A stretch of DNA of 64,000 nt from Pyrus communis (taxonomy: Eukaryota; Streptophyta; Magnoliopsida; Rosales; Rosaceae): assembly GCF_963583255.1 (NCBI RefSeq), contig NC_084816.1, forward strand, positions 6,398,600-6,462,599. The letters are read 5' to 3'. Under the pieces are notes generated by a model. It saw only the letters and a list, made by a program, of their open reading frames with translations, made no database searches and was not told where the DNA came from. The translations under genes were made by a program, and so were the position numbers. Positions 11,610-24,318 of the stretch are shown piece after piece (position 1 is the first letter of the stretch; every line of letters starts with the position of its first letter).

Positions 11610-14600
11610 ATGGCCGAGATCGGTGGTGACCCAGCTATGGAGGAAGACAGGGGAGCTCTGGTGCAGAGCCTGATCGACACGATCAACGAAATAGCTTCGA
11701 TCTCCGACTACAGGTGTGTGGTCAAGAAGCAGTACTGCAATTTGGCGAGGAGGTTGAAGCTGCTGACCCCAATGTTCGAGGAGATTAGGGATAGCAAGGA
11801 GGAGGTCTCTCAGGACACTCTGAAGGCCTTGCTTTCGTTCATGGAAGCTCTGGCATCGGCCAAGGAGCTGCTCAGATTCGGAGGCGAAAGCAGCAAGATT
11901 TACCTGGTGTGTGCGTATCTTTCGATTCTGAACTTCTTTCTTCTTTGCATTTTGTGTTTGATTGTTGGTGTGGATGATTGTCTTGGTTTTGATTTTGATT
12001 ATCCGTTTTGGTTGCTGAGAAAATGCGGGAAGTTGAAGGGAAATGGAGGAAAAGATTGTTGATTTTGAATTTGGAAAGTGGTGTATTTCTTACTTACTTT
12101 TGACTACTGTGGAAGCACCCAAAGCAATAACATTTCTAAGTTGAAAACTTAGATCTAAGCTAAGATTAGCAAAACAGTTGGGTTAGGCCTTGCTAGATTG
12201 AATTTTACTTTTGGATGAATAAAGCTGAGGATTAATGGTTTAATTTCTTATCCGTTGCCGCATTATTCTCAGCAATCGAATCGACTTCTTTTCGCTACCA
12301 AATGGTTCTGAAACTGATTTCATTTGCTTCTTTCAGTGCTTAGTACATCTTCAAAAACATGATTCCGTTATTTTCCCGAAAATTTGTGACGATTTGAATT
12401 ATGCACTCTTTAGTATTCAGACGAAAGGCTTGAGTGAATTTGTTTTGATGAGAATAATTCCATACATGCTCACCTTTTTGAGTTTGGAATTGGATAGAAA
12501 GTTCCCAAAAAGATTCCGTTAAAAAAAAAAAAAATTCTGTCTTTTGTTTTGGGTCTTTGTTTTGGCTATAATTTTATTAGATCTTGGGGATTTTGCATAT
12601 CTTAGCAGCAAACGAAAATAGGATGTCATATTAACAAATCTCAATTTATATAAATTTCCCCTTGTAAGAATAAAATGTCTTTGCATTGATTTTTTAGAGT
12701 GTTGCTTTCTGAAGTTTGTGATGTTCCCATGATTCTATCACGGGTCCTTACTGCTTGATTGTTTTTGTCTCCCTCATTACTGATTGTACCGAGATATAGT
12801 ACTTTAGCATTCTTGCGTCTCTTGTTATGGGTTAGACTTTTGTATGTCTTCACGGCTTCACCAATTGGATGGCTGAATGGTCATGTTGCTTCAGTATTAA
12901 GGTCTAAGAGGCTGTGAATGGAATTTTCAGGTCAACGGAATACTATTGGTTGGTAGTAAAAACCGAGAATCAATACAATGGTAGGATATTCTTAGCTGTT
13001 GATGTCATCTCTAAGTGAACCAGATTTTTGTTGTTCTCGGTCTTGCTTTTATTTGTGGATGAAATTTGGTAGTTTGATGTTGCACCGCTTTTGGAGGAGA
13101 TATTTAAAATCATTTGTGGGTGAAAGAAGAACATGTTGAATTTAGTAGTTCTTGAAAACCACCACTTATGGAATCATCTTGTTAAGTGTGTTCTAGTTGT
13201 TAATTTGGTTGTTTGGTGTTGGGGTTTCTGTATGATTGATGATTCTGCCACAAAATTTTGGGAAAGCGTCACTACTTTTGTTTTGGGCAGAAAAAGGTTT
13301 AAACATCCAGCTTCCATGAACTGAGGATTGAGCTATCTTCTGGCATTAAACTTGTTCACCGAAAGCTGTATTAAAACAAGATGGCAAAGAGTTCTGATGT
13401 TTTCAACATGTTCTTCTAGGTTGATAACTTCAATTTAATAACATAGTGGAAAATGGCCACCAGCTGTTGAAAAGGGTCGCATACTGTTTGTGGAGCTCTG
13501 AGAATGAATTTGACACTTTTTAGAATGCTCTGAATGCTACAGGGGTGATTCTCTAGACATGGTTTATGATCAACCAGAAACACCATCTCTCCTTTGGGGT
13601 TTCTGAATGCCTAGTCTCAATCTCTCTTGCTCCCTCTCATGTTATCTGGTCATTCTTATTTTCTCTGTTATTCAAAAAATAGCAAGAAAAAGTGATAAGC
13701 ATCCTGAACCTACAATTTTCCAGCAATGGTGGAATGTAGGGTTTTTGGGTTTGAGGAGTAATATTATTTTATAGTTCAAAAGAGTCAGGAAGGGAATAAG
13801 ATGGCTAAAAATATGTTCTCAGAAATAAACTTTAGATGAGTTGGCTAAACAAACTGGAGTGTTCCCCAATCTCAGTATAGTGGTTGAGATTTGAACTTCA
13901 AGTCTCACTAAAACCATTGTCTTAGTGAATAGGGAGGTGATTTTCACACGCCCTTCTTAGATTCTCGCACACCGCTCTTTATTTCTGGTCATCAGATTGA
14001 TTTAATCAAACAAAATCAACGGCCATGATTAAATAGGGGTGTGTAGGAGGCTAAAAAGGGTGTGTTTATCATTTATGTCACCAGATTGTATAATTTTGAT
14101 AGAAATACTGAATTACATTTTCCAATTGGTAAGAAACATGCTTGTGAGTAGGCTTTTTTATGTTACAAACTCTTGGTTGTTTTATATCATAAGGTTCATA
14201 TGTCAATGTCCTTTTGCTTTCTATCCTTTGCTTGGGCTCTGTTGGATATGTGCTGTGTTTCACTTTAGGTATGTTTATTAATATATTCTAACTATGAAAT
14301 TAGAACTTCTATTCAGATGATGCCTTGATTATTACTCTCTCTCTTGTTCTCTCTTGCCTGAACCTCTTACATCATACTTGTAGGTTTTGGAAAGGGAGCA
14401 AATTATGATGAAGTTTCATGAGGTGACAGCTCGATTGGAGCAAGCTTTAAGTGGACTTTCCTATGAAAATCTTGACATATCTGATGAAGTTAAGGAACAG
14501 GTATATATTCATCACTGAACATTCCTGTCATTGTTTTGGGATGTGGTGTGATAACAAGGGATCACAATGTAATAGCTATCTTATATTTCTGAATTTGGCC

Positions 14601-16872
14601 TTGACTTCTTTGGGATCCTTGTCATGTATTGTTAAAATGAGATGCCAGATTTTTCCTTGCGCAATTCTTTAATTATCTTCTCTAAAATTTATTAAAAGAT
14701 CTTTAGTGTATGAACGATCCACTCACACAGACATGTAACAACACAATGGCTTGAAACTTACACCAGTTTGTGGTAAAAAAAGAATTTTAGATTCTTGAGT
14801 GTTTAATATATTCTTCAACTGTATCTGTCTTCCAGGTTGAGCTTGTTCTTGCTCAGTTTAGAAGAGCCAAAGGAAGGTTCGATTCGCCTGATGTTGAGCT
14901 CTATGAAGATCTATTGTCCATTTACAGTAAAAATGAGGCAGCAACAGATCCAACTGTCCTAATAAGATTGGTCGATAAGTTAGAATTGACAGGGATAGCT
15001 GAACTGACACAAGAATCACTAGCCTTGCATGAGATGGTTACTTTCAGTGGTGGGGATCCTGGGGAGAGCATCGAGAAGATGTCAATGCTACTGAAAAAAA
15101 TTAAGGATTTTGTACAAACAGAAAATCCCAACATGGATGCTCCTGCAGCAGAAAAGAATATATTAGCAAGTTGCAGTGGGCAAGCATCCACTGACAAGAA
15201 TCAAAAAGTCCCCCCAGTTATACCAGATGATTTTCGTTGCCCAATATCTTTGGAGTTAATGAAGGATCCCGTCATTGTTTCAACAGGGCAGGTATATCAT
15301 GCTTGCTCTTTGATACCAAGAACTCAATTGCACCATAATTATCCCTTTTCCTTTTTCCTTCTTTCACGGGATGTTATTAGATTTCTTTTTCCATTCCTTA
15401 TTTGTGTCAGATGTCAATAATGGGATGTTAATAGATGTCTTCTCGTAGAAAGGTTGTTATATTGAAATTTGTTTGCTATGAATCTATGATGTATCCAGTT
15501 GTTGGATCAATATGTCCTCCATATGCAATCAGCTTGGATTGTCTTATGTTAGTTCCGTTGTATGGATTTTCAGAAACAAACCAGAACTTTTTGACTGGGG
15601 GGCTGAAAAGATGTCATGCAGATTGGATACTTGTATTAATTTTTAAATTTTAAGTCCACGCCCAGGACTTGCAGTCCATCATGCTGCCACTAATTTAAAA
15701 GATTTTGTTTTCCACTGCTGCAGACATATGAACGTTCCTGTATTGAGAGGTGGCTGGAAGCAGGTCATGGGACATGTCCGAAAACACAACAGAGCCTATC
15801 TAACACCACCCTCACGCCGAACTACGCTTTACGTAGCCTCATTGCCCAGTGGTGCGAGGCAAATGGCATTGAACCACCAAAAAGACCCAATTCTCGACCT
15901 AATAAAACTGCATCCGCCTGCTCGCCAGCAGAACGCACTAAGATTGGAATTCTCCTCCACAAGCTGATGTCAGTAAACCCCGAAGACCAAAGGTCTGCTG
16001 CGGGTGAAATCCGCCTTCTTGCCAAACGTAATGCAGATAATCGTGTGGCTATTGCTGAAGCTGGTGCAATACCCCTGCTTGTAGGCCTCCTTTCAACCCC
16101 CGACTCCCGCACCCAAGAGCATGCTGTGACAGCACTCCTCAACCTTTCCATATGTGAGGATAACAAAGGAAGCATCATCTCCTCTGGAGCAATTCCTGGT
16201 ATTGTTCATGTCCTCAAGAATGGAGGGATGGAAGCACGGGAAAATGCAGCTGCAACCCTTTTCAGCCTTTCTGTTGTGGATGAAAATAAAGTTAGAATTG
16301 GTGCTTCAGGAGCCATTCCGCCACTTGTTAAATTGCTGAGTGAAGGTACCCAAAGGGGGAAGAAAGATGCTGCAACTGCACTTTTTAACTTGTGCATTTA
16401 TCAAGGTAACAAGGGGAAGGCAGTAAGGGCTGGTGTTGTTTCGACCCTAATGAAGCTGCTGACAGAACCTGGAGGTGGAATGGTGGATGAAGCACTTGCC
16501 ATTCTAGCAATATTGTCTAGCCACCATGAAGGGAAAGCGGCCATTGGAGCAGCTGAAGCTGTGCCTGTTTTGGTTGAAGTTATTGGGACTGGATCTCCCC
16601 GAAACAGAGAAAATGCAGCTGCAGTTTTGGTGCATCTTTGTTCTGGAGACCAACAACATATAATAGAGGCTCAGAAACTCGGGGTGATGAGTTTGTTATT
16701 GGAGTTGGCACAAAATGGCACAGATAGAGGCAAGAGAAAGGCTGCGCAGTTACTTGAGCGAATGAATCGGTTTGCTGAGCAGCAGATGCAGGCGCAGGCC
16801 CAGGCACAAGCCGAGGCTCAGTCTGAGACCCAGTCACATCCACCCACTACTACAAATGCCATTGGCAGATGA
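11610..16872 (+). CDS. PUB13: U-box/ARM-repeat E3 ubiquitin-protein ligase, PUB13-like
   Basis: Four exons join in frame: 11610-11906, 14384-14500, 14836-15291 and 15724-16872, all with GT..AG borders, giving 672 aa (family about 630-660). Residues 1-265 are the N-terminal UND region ([17 protein letters not shown] opening, as in PUB13 rather than PUB14). The U-box spans about 268-341 ([19 protein letters not shown], then the WL..GH.TCP and TPNY.L..LI..WC stretches). ARM repeats run from about 363 to 640 ([40 protein letters not shown]). A Gln/Ala-rich tail ends the protein. PUB12/13-type ligases accept an E2 through the U-box and use ARM repeats to bind substrates such as receptor kinases in immune and hormone signalling; the exact substrate here is inferred. 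No disabling change is seen. Intron 1 is long (2,477 bp) and contains a MITE-like insert. Confidence 0.95.
13934..14072. mobile_element. MITE-like insert in PUB13 intron 1
   Basis: About 140 bp bounded by weak inverted ends (left GGTGATTTTCACACGCCCTT, right reverse-strand AAATGATAAACACACCCTT). Its interior GGTCATCAGATTGA..TTAATC resembles the GGTCATCAAATTGAATGAATT core of the MITEs at 32291 and 44416. No clear TSD was found. Confidence 0.45.
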
Positions 16873-17215
16873 TAGTTTTTTGTTTTCTCGGTTTCTTTTG
16901 TTCTTTTCAAGCATCAAAAGAAGCGGGTTTGCTTTGGCAGGGGAGGAAGGTGGAAGATCGCCTTCCAAACCTGTTAAGTTATTCATTTCATTTTATTTGT
17001 GTGGGATGATACTATACTTTGAAGGGGTTCTTTATAAAGAGCAACATGGGTAGGAAGGGGGGCAAAGGTAAAAACAAAAGGAAGAAGAGGAGGAGGGGGC
17101 TGAGATATACCTGACGTGATATGTACCAAATTGTAACATGTGTATGACTGCTGTAATCATCCTCAGTTTTAGTGAAGCGATGTTGCTTATATTCAACATG
17201 AACTACGTTTGTGCA
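16873..17215 (+). other. 3' UTR and terminator region of the PUB13-like gene
   Basis: Sequence after the TGA stop with T-rich and purine-rich tracts. No single canonical AATAAA decides the poly(A) site, so the end is approximate. Confidence 0.4.
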
Positions 17216-17972
17216 AAGTTTTTGTGAATGTTGGGCTCATAAAAGGAAGAAGCTATTTATCTCAAGTTCTGCAGTTGGTCTGCTGCAAATTGCAATCAAC
17301 AGCATCTTAGGTTATGTGCAATGCTGGCCACGATTGGTCAGTAGGATTGGATTGAAATAAATAACCCAGTTATATTCAGGTATGCTGAAGGAAGAAATGA
17401 AAAAATGTGTTCAACTTTGATGGCAGAAGATGGATTACTCGTTAAGGAAACTTATCCATTCTATGTCCCTCAAAACCAAAATGGACGGATTAGAATTAGA
17501 AGGGATGAGTTTTTTTCATGTCTAAACTTCTTTTAATCCCTTGAAATGAAAATGATTCGCCTGTACCTTCTATTTCAATCCAATCCTAGAGACCAAATGA
17601 AGTCATAGTTCCTATGCCTTTAGATTCTGTTTGTTACACTGGATTGACTTGGATTAGAATGGGTTCAAGATTTGACTTCCTCCAATGTAATAGAGAAAAC
17701 AAACACGTGGTCCTAGCATCTCTAGTACAAACTGAGCCACTTTAAATGGATTCAATTAACCGGCCTAAAGTCGAAATACCATTGATCTAGCATGATAGAG
17801 CTACATAAGCCTCCACCCTCTCCACCACAAAATTCATTCAAGCCCTGGCAGGGGGTTGGGGTGGCGCCGCTGCCGAGGCTTGACTAATTATTATTTGGTT
17901 AACCATATTTTACGTTCTTTAGGGTTTGGGTGATTTCAAAATGGACCAAAGTTTTAATTTTTTTCATATTAC
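17216..17972. other. Intergenic between PUB13 and the hAT element
   Basis: No ORF or repeat recognised. The sequence around 17520-17760 has low complexity in places but no clear element boundaries. Confidence 0.4.
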
Positions 17973-18619
17973 TAGGTCTGGCAAATGGGTTGTGTCTATC
18001 GTGTTCGTATCGTTTTTGTGTAACATCTGTTATTTTAATGGGTCGTGTCGTGTCACATCCGTTATCTTAACGGGTCCTTAACAGGTCGAGTTACTTTACC
18101 CGTTAAGAATTTTTTTTTTTCCTTAAATTTGCACATACCACACATTGCCACATAAATATTACTTCAAAACATTAAAATACATTTGTTGTTTAAGTACTAC
18201 ATCTATACTCGAAAATAAGAGTCTAATAAAAAAATTATACATACACTAATAATCTATTACAAATATTAAATGTGCAAGGATATACAAAATGAAAGAGTTT
18301 TTGTTTTCAAGGTTTGTGAAGCCTCTGTCAAAAGTTTAAACCTTGCCAATGGAACTCAAAGCTTGCATGTTATTCCTTTTACAAAATCCTCAATTTACAT
18401 CGATCATCATGAGGAAATTGTATTGAAACTTTGGCTTGATCTATTGCCTTCAAGAGTTATGTTGATGATGTTTTCAGTAAGGTTTTCCACGTCAAAACTC
18501 TCTTTCGCATAAACTAAGTATAGAAAAACCAAACATTAAAAATCATTCAAATTATGAGTAGTTTACCAAAGCAATTATGAAAAGAAATAAAACAATAGTA
18601 CTATACCATATAAAAATAT

Positions 18620-20706
18620 ATTACCTCATTTTCCAAATAGCCAATCTCATGTGCACAACAAAGCTTGAACTGTTTCCGGTAACAATGAACTACGATACTA
18701 ATCTAGTACTCTACCCCTAATACTAAATGCAGATTCAGATGCAACAATTGAAATGTGAATTGTTAACACATCTCGTGCTAACTGAGAAAGTATCGGATAA
18801 TGAAAACACTTCATTTGCCACCAAGAAAGAACATCAATGTCTATTTTTCTATCTATTCTTTTATCCTCTAAATACTTCTGCAATTCAATTTTTTTCAATC
18901 GAACTTGAACCATCGTAATTATCAAAATCCTACATCATAAACGATCATGCATCATGTCAATTTCAAATATAATATCAAAACTTTTATAATACTAATACTA
19001 CAATCTACAAATATATAAAGTAAATAAAAACAAACTTAGGTTACCTCAAAGAGAACATCTACAGATTCTGTTTGATGATTAGGCACTGAATTCAGTGGAG
19101 TATTTGAATTATCAAGATGCGGAAGTTTTTCCAAGTACACACTAAAAAGATCATTCAATTTGTCATTAACCTTTGTAAATTCAACCGAATTCACACCATG
19201 AAGTTTTGTGTAAGCCCAATCCGCAAAATGCAATTTATAACGAGGGTCTAAGATGATTGCAATTGCCAAAATCAAACTGTACTCTAACCAATACTTCTCA
19301 AACTTCATGTACATGTAAGTCCCCATCTTATTCATGAAACTTTCAGTGTCATTCATGGCTGCCTTAATTTGAAGTTGGATTACGAACACCTTAGGGAAGA
19401 ATAAATTTGATGTAAGGTACTTTGTCCCAGAGAATAAGCACGTAACCTCATAAAAGTACCCAAAAAACTTGGAAATCTTCATTATTTTATCCCACTATTA
19501 AGAAGAATGACAACTAGTAAAATTGGAATCACTCAACCCTAAATAAATCAAAGCATATCAATAGAAAATTGCACTATCTAGCATAATATAGGTTGATTTC
19601 CATCTAGTAGGGACATCTTGTCTCAAACCTCTCATACTATCCAATATCCTTACTTGTCTAACACATTCATAAAACTTTAGTTTCCTAGCCTTAGAGCCCT
19701 TTATATACTTGATGCATTCACGAATTTCTATCACCAAATGATCAATTTCTTTAAGTCCATCTTGAACTATCAAATTCAAGACATGAGCACAACAACGCAT
19801 ATGAAAGAGGTCACCATTCATCACGAGAAGACTTCTAAAATTCAATTGATTCTTCAAAATGCAAACAAAAGAAATATTAGAAGAAGCATTATCCAAAGTA
19901 ATAGAAAATAACTTCTTCTCAATCCCCCACTCAGTCACCAATGCATTAATTTTCTCAGATAATGCAATACCAGTATGAGGATGTGGCATGTAACAAAAAC
20001 TTAAAATTCTCTTATGCAATTTCCAATCTTTGTCTACAAAGTGAGCAGCAAGAGCAAGATACCCATCAGTGCGTTGCGAGGTCCATAAGTCTAATGTCAA
20101 ACAAATTCTACCTTCAACTGAGCCTAACAAATTATGAAGCCTTTGTTTTTCATTTTTGAACATCCTCAACACACAGACTTTAATTGTATTTCTACATGGT
20201 GACTTAATATCAGGATATATATATGCAAATAAAGCCCTAATTCCCTCATATTCAGAAAAACTAAAAGGAAGATTATGCTTGATGATGACCTTTACCAATA
20301 AGCTATGGAATACCACAAGATCAAAGTTTTGGGAACAGAATTCAGACACCGACAATAATCCACCAGTCTGTCCAGGGCATGTTTTCAAATGTCTATTCAT
20401 ATTACTCGTCCCATGATGACTATCATCTATTACCAGTTTCTTACAATCTTTACATTGAGCACGACTTTTACCATCTTCAAAAATAGTAGTCAATTTGTTG
20501 AAAGTTTTCCAAACAGGAGACCTGAGTGTTCGCTTACCTAATTTGATCACCCTAGCCTTTTTCTTTGCCGGACTTGTATTTGTATCTTCTGTATTTTCAC
20601 TTCCATGATCAGGTTGTAATCCCATTGTCACTTCCACTGACCCTCCATCACTAAGGTTCGTAAAATCTTGCTCTACAACATACATTGCTTCAAGAAAGAA
20701 AAACAA
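18620..20706 (-). pseudogene. hAT transposase (BED-finger type), degraded
   Basis: Read from about 20690 down. A BED zinc finger comes first (SPVWKTFNKL, then CKDCKKL and GTSNMNRHLKTC). RNase H-fold motifs follow: LTLDLWTS with the first Asp, ITLDNASSN with the second Asp, and HMRCCAHVLNLIV, a typical plant hAT box. The open frame stops at 19558. The protein resumes at 19482-19036 (IILDPRYKL box) and again at 18925-18640, which encodes the C-terminal dimerisation region (LSQLARDVLTI, ASESAFS, then a remnant of YRSSL..ETVQALLC). Gaps between blocks may be introns, but a frameshift near 18890 and a stop near 18698 make it non-functional as it stands. Confidence 0.88.
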
Positions 20707-21304
20707 AACTGTAAAATCTTGCTCCTACCAATTTCATACCATATCATATCTATTTCAATTTCACATATATAATTGCACTCAAACAATAAGCAAATAGTAA
20801 GCAAATTTCCCATATCCATATCAATTGCACTGGCAAACGCTAAACAATAAGCATCTTCATATATAAGAGTTTTTATCATATATAGCCAAAATTTACTCTT
20901 CAAATTCATAAATATCATTTTTTTATAAAACAATTCAAATATAGCCAAAAGTTGCCTTATTTGGGTAACCCTTTGTTTAAGACCTCATGTGCAGAATCAT
21001 GAGAGCATACAATCGCAATTTCCATCAAAATGAATAGTTGCATAATATTATTTAAAAATATGTAGAAACTGTATATAAAAAAAAAACATAATTTTTCTGA
21101 AAAAATACCAATTAATTAGCACACAAGAATATTCAAAAGTTATAGTTTTGTGAAATTTTCATCATCGTCTTGATTGTAGGCTTGTATATTAAGAAATTAA
21201 ATTGATAATTTGATTGACTTAATTTCCATTTGAATAAATACATCTTCATAAAATGTTTAATTTCATCATGCTCCTCTTTCTATCTTAAACCATTAAAATG
21301 AAAA

Positions 21305-21472
21305 AGAACAAAGAAGGAATTTCAGAAACAAAAATTTCAGAGTCCCTATTCAAAATCCCTAATTCAGAAACCTGAATTTCAGAAATTCTTAATTTCAAAA
21401 GCCCTAATTTAGAAACCCTAATTTCAGAAATTCCTAATTCCAAAAGCTCTAATTCAGAAACCCTTGAGTTTA
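21305..21472. repeat. Short degenerate tandem repeat near the transposase 5' side
   Basis: A run of about 24-bp degenerate units with the theme CAGAAACCCTAATTTCAGAAA or close variants, repeated six or so times. It is not a telomeric repeat (unit and spacing differ). It may belong to the transposon's promoter or subterminal zone. Confidence 0.5.
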
Positions 21473-21832
21473 TTGCAGGAATTTCTTACCTTGTGCAGTG
21501 AGGAGGAGTGCGGACTGAGATCGAGAGCTCGATTCAGGAGCTGGATTTGGGTGGTACTGGTATGGACAATGGGTGAACCGGTGAAGTCACGATTTAGGTG
21601 AGGAGTGAGGATTGACAGAGTGACTGAGTGTGGGTGACAGTCTGGGAGAGGTCGAGGACGACGAGGAGGGTGAGCCGGTGAGGTCATTGATTTGAGACTG
21701 AGGTGAGGCTCGTGAGGAGGGTGAGGCGCTGCCGCGTGAGGTCAAAGTCGATCGAGAGAGACAGAGAGAATGATTTGAGTCTTTGACTCTCTGAGAGTTA
21801 AGTTAATGAGAGAGAAGAGGAATAGCCTACAA

Positions 21833-21992
21833 TGGACGGCTGAGATTAAATCTCAGCCGATCCAATAGTTATCAAATTTTTAAATTTAATTTAATATATA
21901 TATATATATATATAATTATATTATGGATGGCTGAGATTAAATCTCAGCCGATCCAATGGTCATCAATTTTTTAAATTTAATTTAATATATAT
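21833..21992. repeat. Duplicated palindrome segment
   Basis: Two direct copies of a segment, at about 21833-21905 and 21924-21992. Each opens with a 21-nt near-perfect palindrome (GGCTGAGATT followed by AAATCTCAGCC) and continues CGATCCAAT(A/G)GT(T/C)ATCAA and a run of TTTAATTTAATATAT. Confidence 0.75.
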
Positions 21993-22053
21993 ATAATTAT
22001 TATAGTTTTTAGGGGTATAAAATTGTTAAATTAATGTATATATAATTATTATA

Positions 22054-23726
22054 GTTTATTCATACTTTTATTAAGTATAACGTAAGATTTTGTGGTATCC
22101 ACTAGTATAAATATTTTAAATTGAAGATCGAATTCATTCTTTGTAAAATCAGAGTTAAAATAACCGTTAAATCGTGATTTTTCTTTTTATAACCATTGAA
22201 AAGTTTTGTCCTGTTACTTGATCTCAGAATGTTTGTTTTTTGCAATTTTTGGTGTATGCGATCTCCAAGTATATACAAACATGTTTGACGGTTTGATCAT
22301 TAAAACTAGTTTCGTAGAATGCGTATCCCATCAAAACAATATATTCACTAACATTTAAGAGTTTATTCATACTTTCATTAAATATAACATAAGATTATGT
22401 GGTATCCACTAGTGTAAATATTTTAAATTGAAGATCGAATATAATCATTGTATTCATATAGGGTCAAGGAGTGTAGTTGTAAAAAATCATCAAAATTAGA
22501 GTTAAAATAACCGTTAAATTGTGATTTTTCTTTTTATAACTGTCGAAAAGTTTTGTCCCGTTACTTGATCTTAGAATGTTTGTTTTTTGTAATTTTTGGC
22601 GTATGCAATCTCGAAGTATATACAAACATGTTTGACGGTTGCATCATTGAAACTAGTTTCGTAGAATGCGTATTCCATCAAAACAATAGATTCACTAACA
22701 CTTAAGAGTTTATTCATACTTTCATTAAGTATAACATAAGATTTTGTGGTATCCACTAGTGTAAATATTTTAAATTAAAGATCAAATATAATCATTGTAT
22801 TCATATAGGGTTAAGGAGTGTAGCTGTAAAAAATCATCAAAATTAGAGTTAAAATAACCGTTAAATCATGATTTTTCTTTTTATAATTGTCGAAAAGTTT
22901 TGTCCCATTACTTGATCTTAGAATGTTTGTTTTTTGCAATTTTTGGCGTATGCAATGTCGAAGTATATACAAACTTGTTTGACGATTGCATCATTGAAAC
23001 TAGTTTCGTAGAATGCGTATCCCATCAAAACAATAGATTCACTAACACTTAAGAGTTTATTCATACTTTCATTAAGTATAACATAAGATTTTGTGGTATC
23101 CACTAGTGTAAATATTTTAAATTGAAGATCGAATATAATCATTGTATTCATATAGGGTCAAGGAGTGTAGCTGGCAAAAATCATCAAAATTAGAGTTAAA
23201 ATAACCGTTAAATCGTGATTTTTCTTTTTATAACTGTCGAAAAGTTTTGTCCCATTACTTGATCTTAGAATGTTTGTTTTTTGCAATTTTTGGCGTATGC
23301 AATCTCGAATTAAATACAAACTTGTTTGACGATTGCATCATTGAAACTAGTTTCGTAGAATGTGTATCCCATCAAAACAATAGATTCACTAACACTTAAG
23401 AGTTTATTCATACGTTCATTAAGTATAACATAAGATTTTGTGGTATCCACTAGTGTAAATATTTTAAATTGAAGATCAAATTCAATCATTGTATTCATAT
23501 AGGGTCAAGGAGTGTAACTGTAAAAAATCATCAAAATCAGAGTTAAAATAACCGTTAAATCGTGATTTTTTTTTATAACCGTCGAAAAGTTTTGTCCTGT
23601 TATTTGATCTCTGAATTTTTATTTTTTGCAATTTTTGACGAATGCGATCTCGAAGTATATACAAACATGTTTGACGGTTGGATCATTGAAACTAGTTTCA
23701 TAGAATACGTATTTCATCAAGTTCAA
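22054..23726. repeat. 347-bp tandem repeat array inside the hAT element
   Basis: The anchor GTTTATTCATAC recurs at 22054, 22361, 22708, 23055 and 23402. The spacings are 307, 347, 347 and 347 bp, so about 4.8 copies. The short first unit lacks the segment carrying TCATTGTATTCATATAGGG. Copies differ by only scattered substitutions. Each unit also carries CCGTTAAAT, GAAAAGTTTTGTCC and TTGAAACTAGTTTC. Minus-strand ORFs of 60-77 codons recur in each unit merely because the unit repeats. Confidence 0.93.
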
Positions 23727-23728
23727 TG

Positions 23729-23756
<28 letters not shown>
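23729..23756. repeat. (GT)14 microsatellite
   Basis: An uninterrupted GT dinucleotide run immediately after the last 347-bp unit. Confidence 0.95.
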
Positions 23757-23762
<6 letters not shown>

Positions 23763-23802
23763 TAATTGGATTTAAATATATTTATTTTGTACGTATAATT
23801 GA

Positions 23803-24318
23803 TGTAGTATCCCACATCGTCCGTGAGGGCGTGGTCTTTGGGCCTTATATGTACATGCCTGGTGGTACCTTTTGAGGAGGCCTTTTGTGGTGGGAGATGT
23901 GGTCTGCGGACTAACACTCGGCCACAAGAACAAAACCGTGCGGTAGCCTGGTGTCTGCGACCTAGTCCAGGCCAGGAATGCCAAAGCGGACAATATCCTC
24001 AAGGCGGGAGACCGGGATGTGACAATTTGGTATCAGAGCCAGACTCACGGCCGTGGTGTGCCGACGAGGACGTCGGGCTCCCTAAGGGGGGTGGATTGTA
24101 GTATCCCACATCGCCCGTGAGGGCGTGGTCTTTGGGCCTTATATGTACATGCCTGGTGGTACCCTTTGAGGAGGCCTTTTGTGGTGGGAGATGTGGTCTG
24201 CGGACTAACACTCGGCCATAAGAACAAAACCGTGCGGTAGCCTGGTGTCTGCGACCTAGTCCAGGCCAGGAATGCCAAAGCGGACAATATCCTCAAGGCG
24301 GGAGACCGGGATGTGACA
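23803..24318 (+). mobile_element. Complete TRIM, Cassandra-related but without 5S-like LTR
   Basis: Two 222-bp LTRs (23803-24024 and 24097-24318) start TGTAGTATCCCACATCG, end CCGGGATGTGACA, and differ at only three positions by eye. A perfect 5-bp TSD ATTGA flanks the element (23798-23802 and 24319-24323). The 72-bp internal part begins ATT then TGGTATCAGAGCC, the primer-binding site for initiator Met tRNA. It ends in the polypurine tract CTAAGGGGGGTGGAT. The internal domain also contains GTGTGCCGACGAGGACGTCG, identical to the Cassandra element at 48856-49492. The LTR middle has no 5S-like sequence. Confidence 0.93.

Noticed and set aside
11907..12062. Continuation of PUB13 exon 1 to a stop at 12062
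   Set aside because: The frame after TACCTG runs into intron sequence; splicing at 11906 to 14384 restores the conserved SKIYL-VLEREQ junction.
18270..18512. 80-codon plus-strand ORF in the hAT left arm
   Set aside because: It is the shadow of the transposon's non-coding arm and homologous sequence in 30284-31326 is not open.
22054..23726. CRISPR array
   Set aside because: Units are 347 bp, contiguous and without unique spacers, in plant nuclear DNA inside a transposon.
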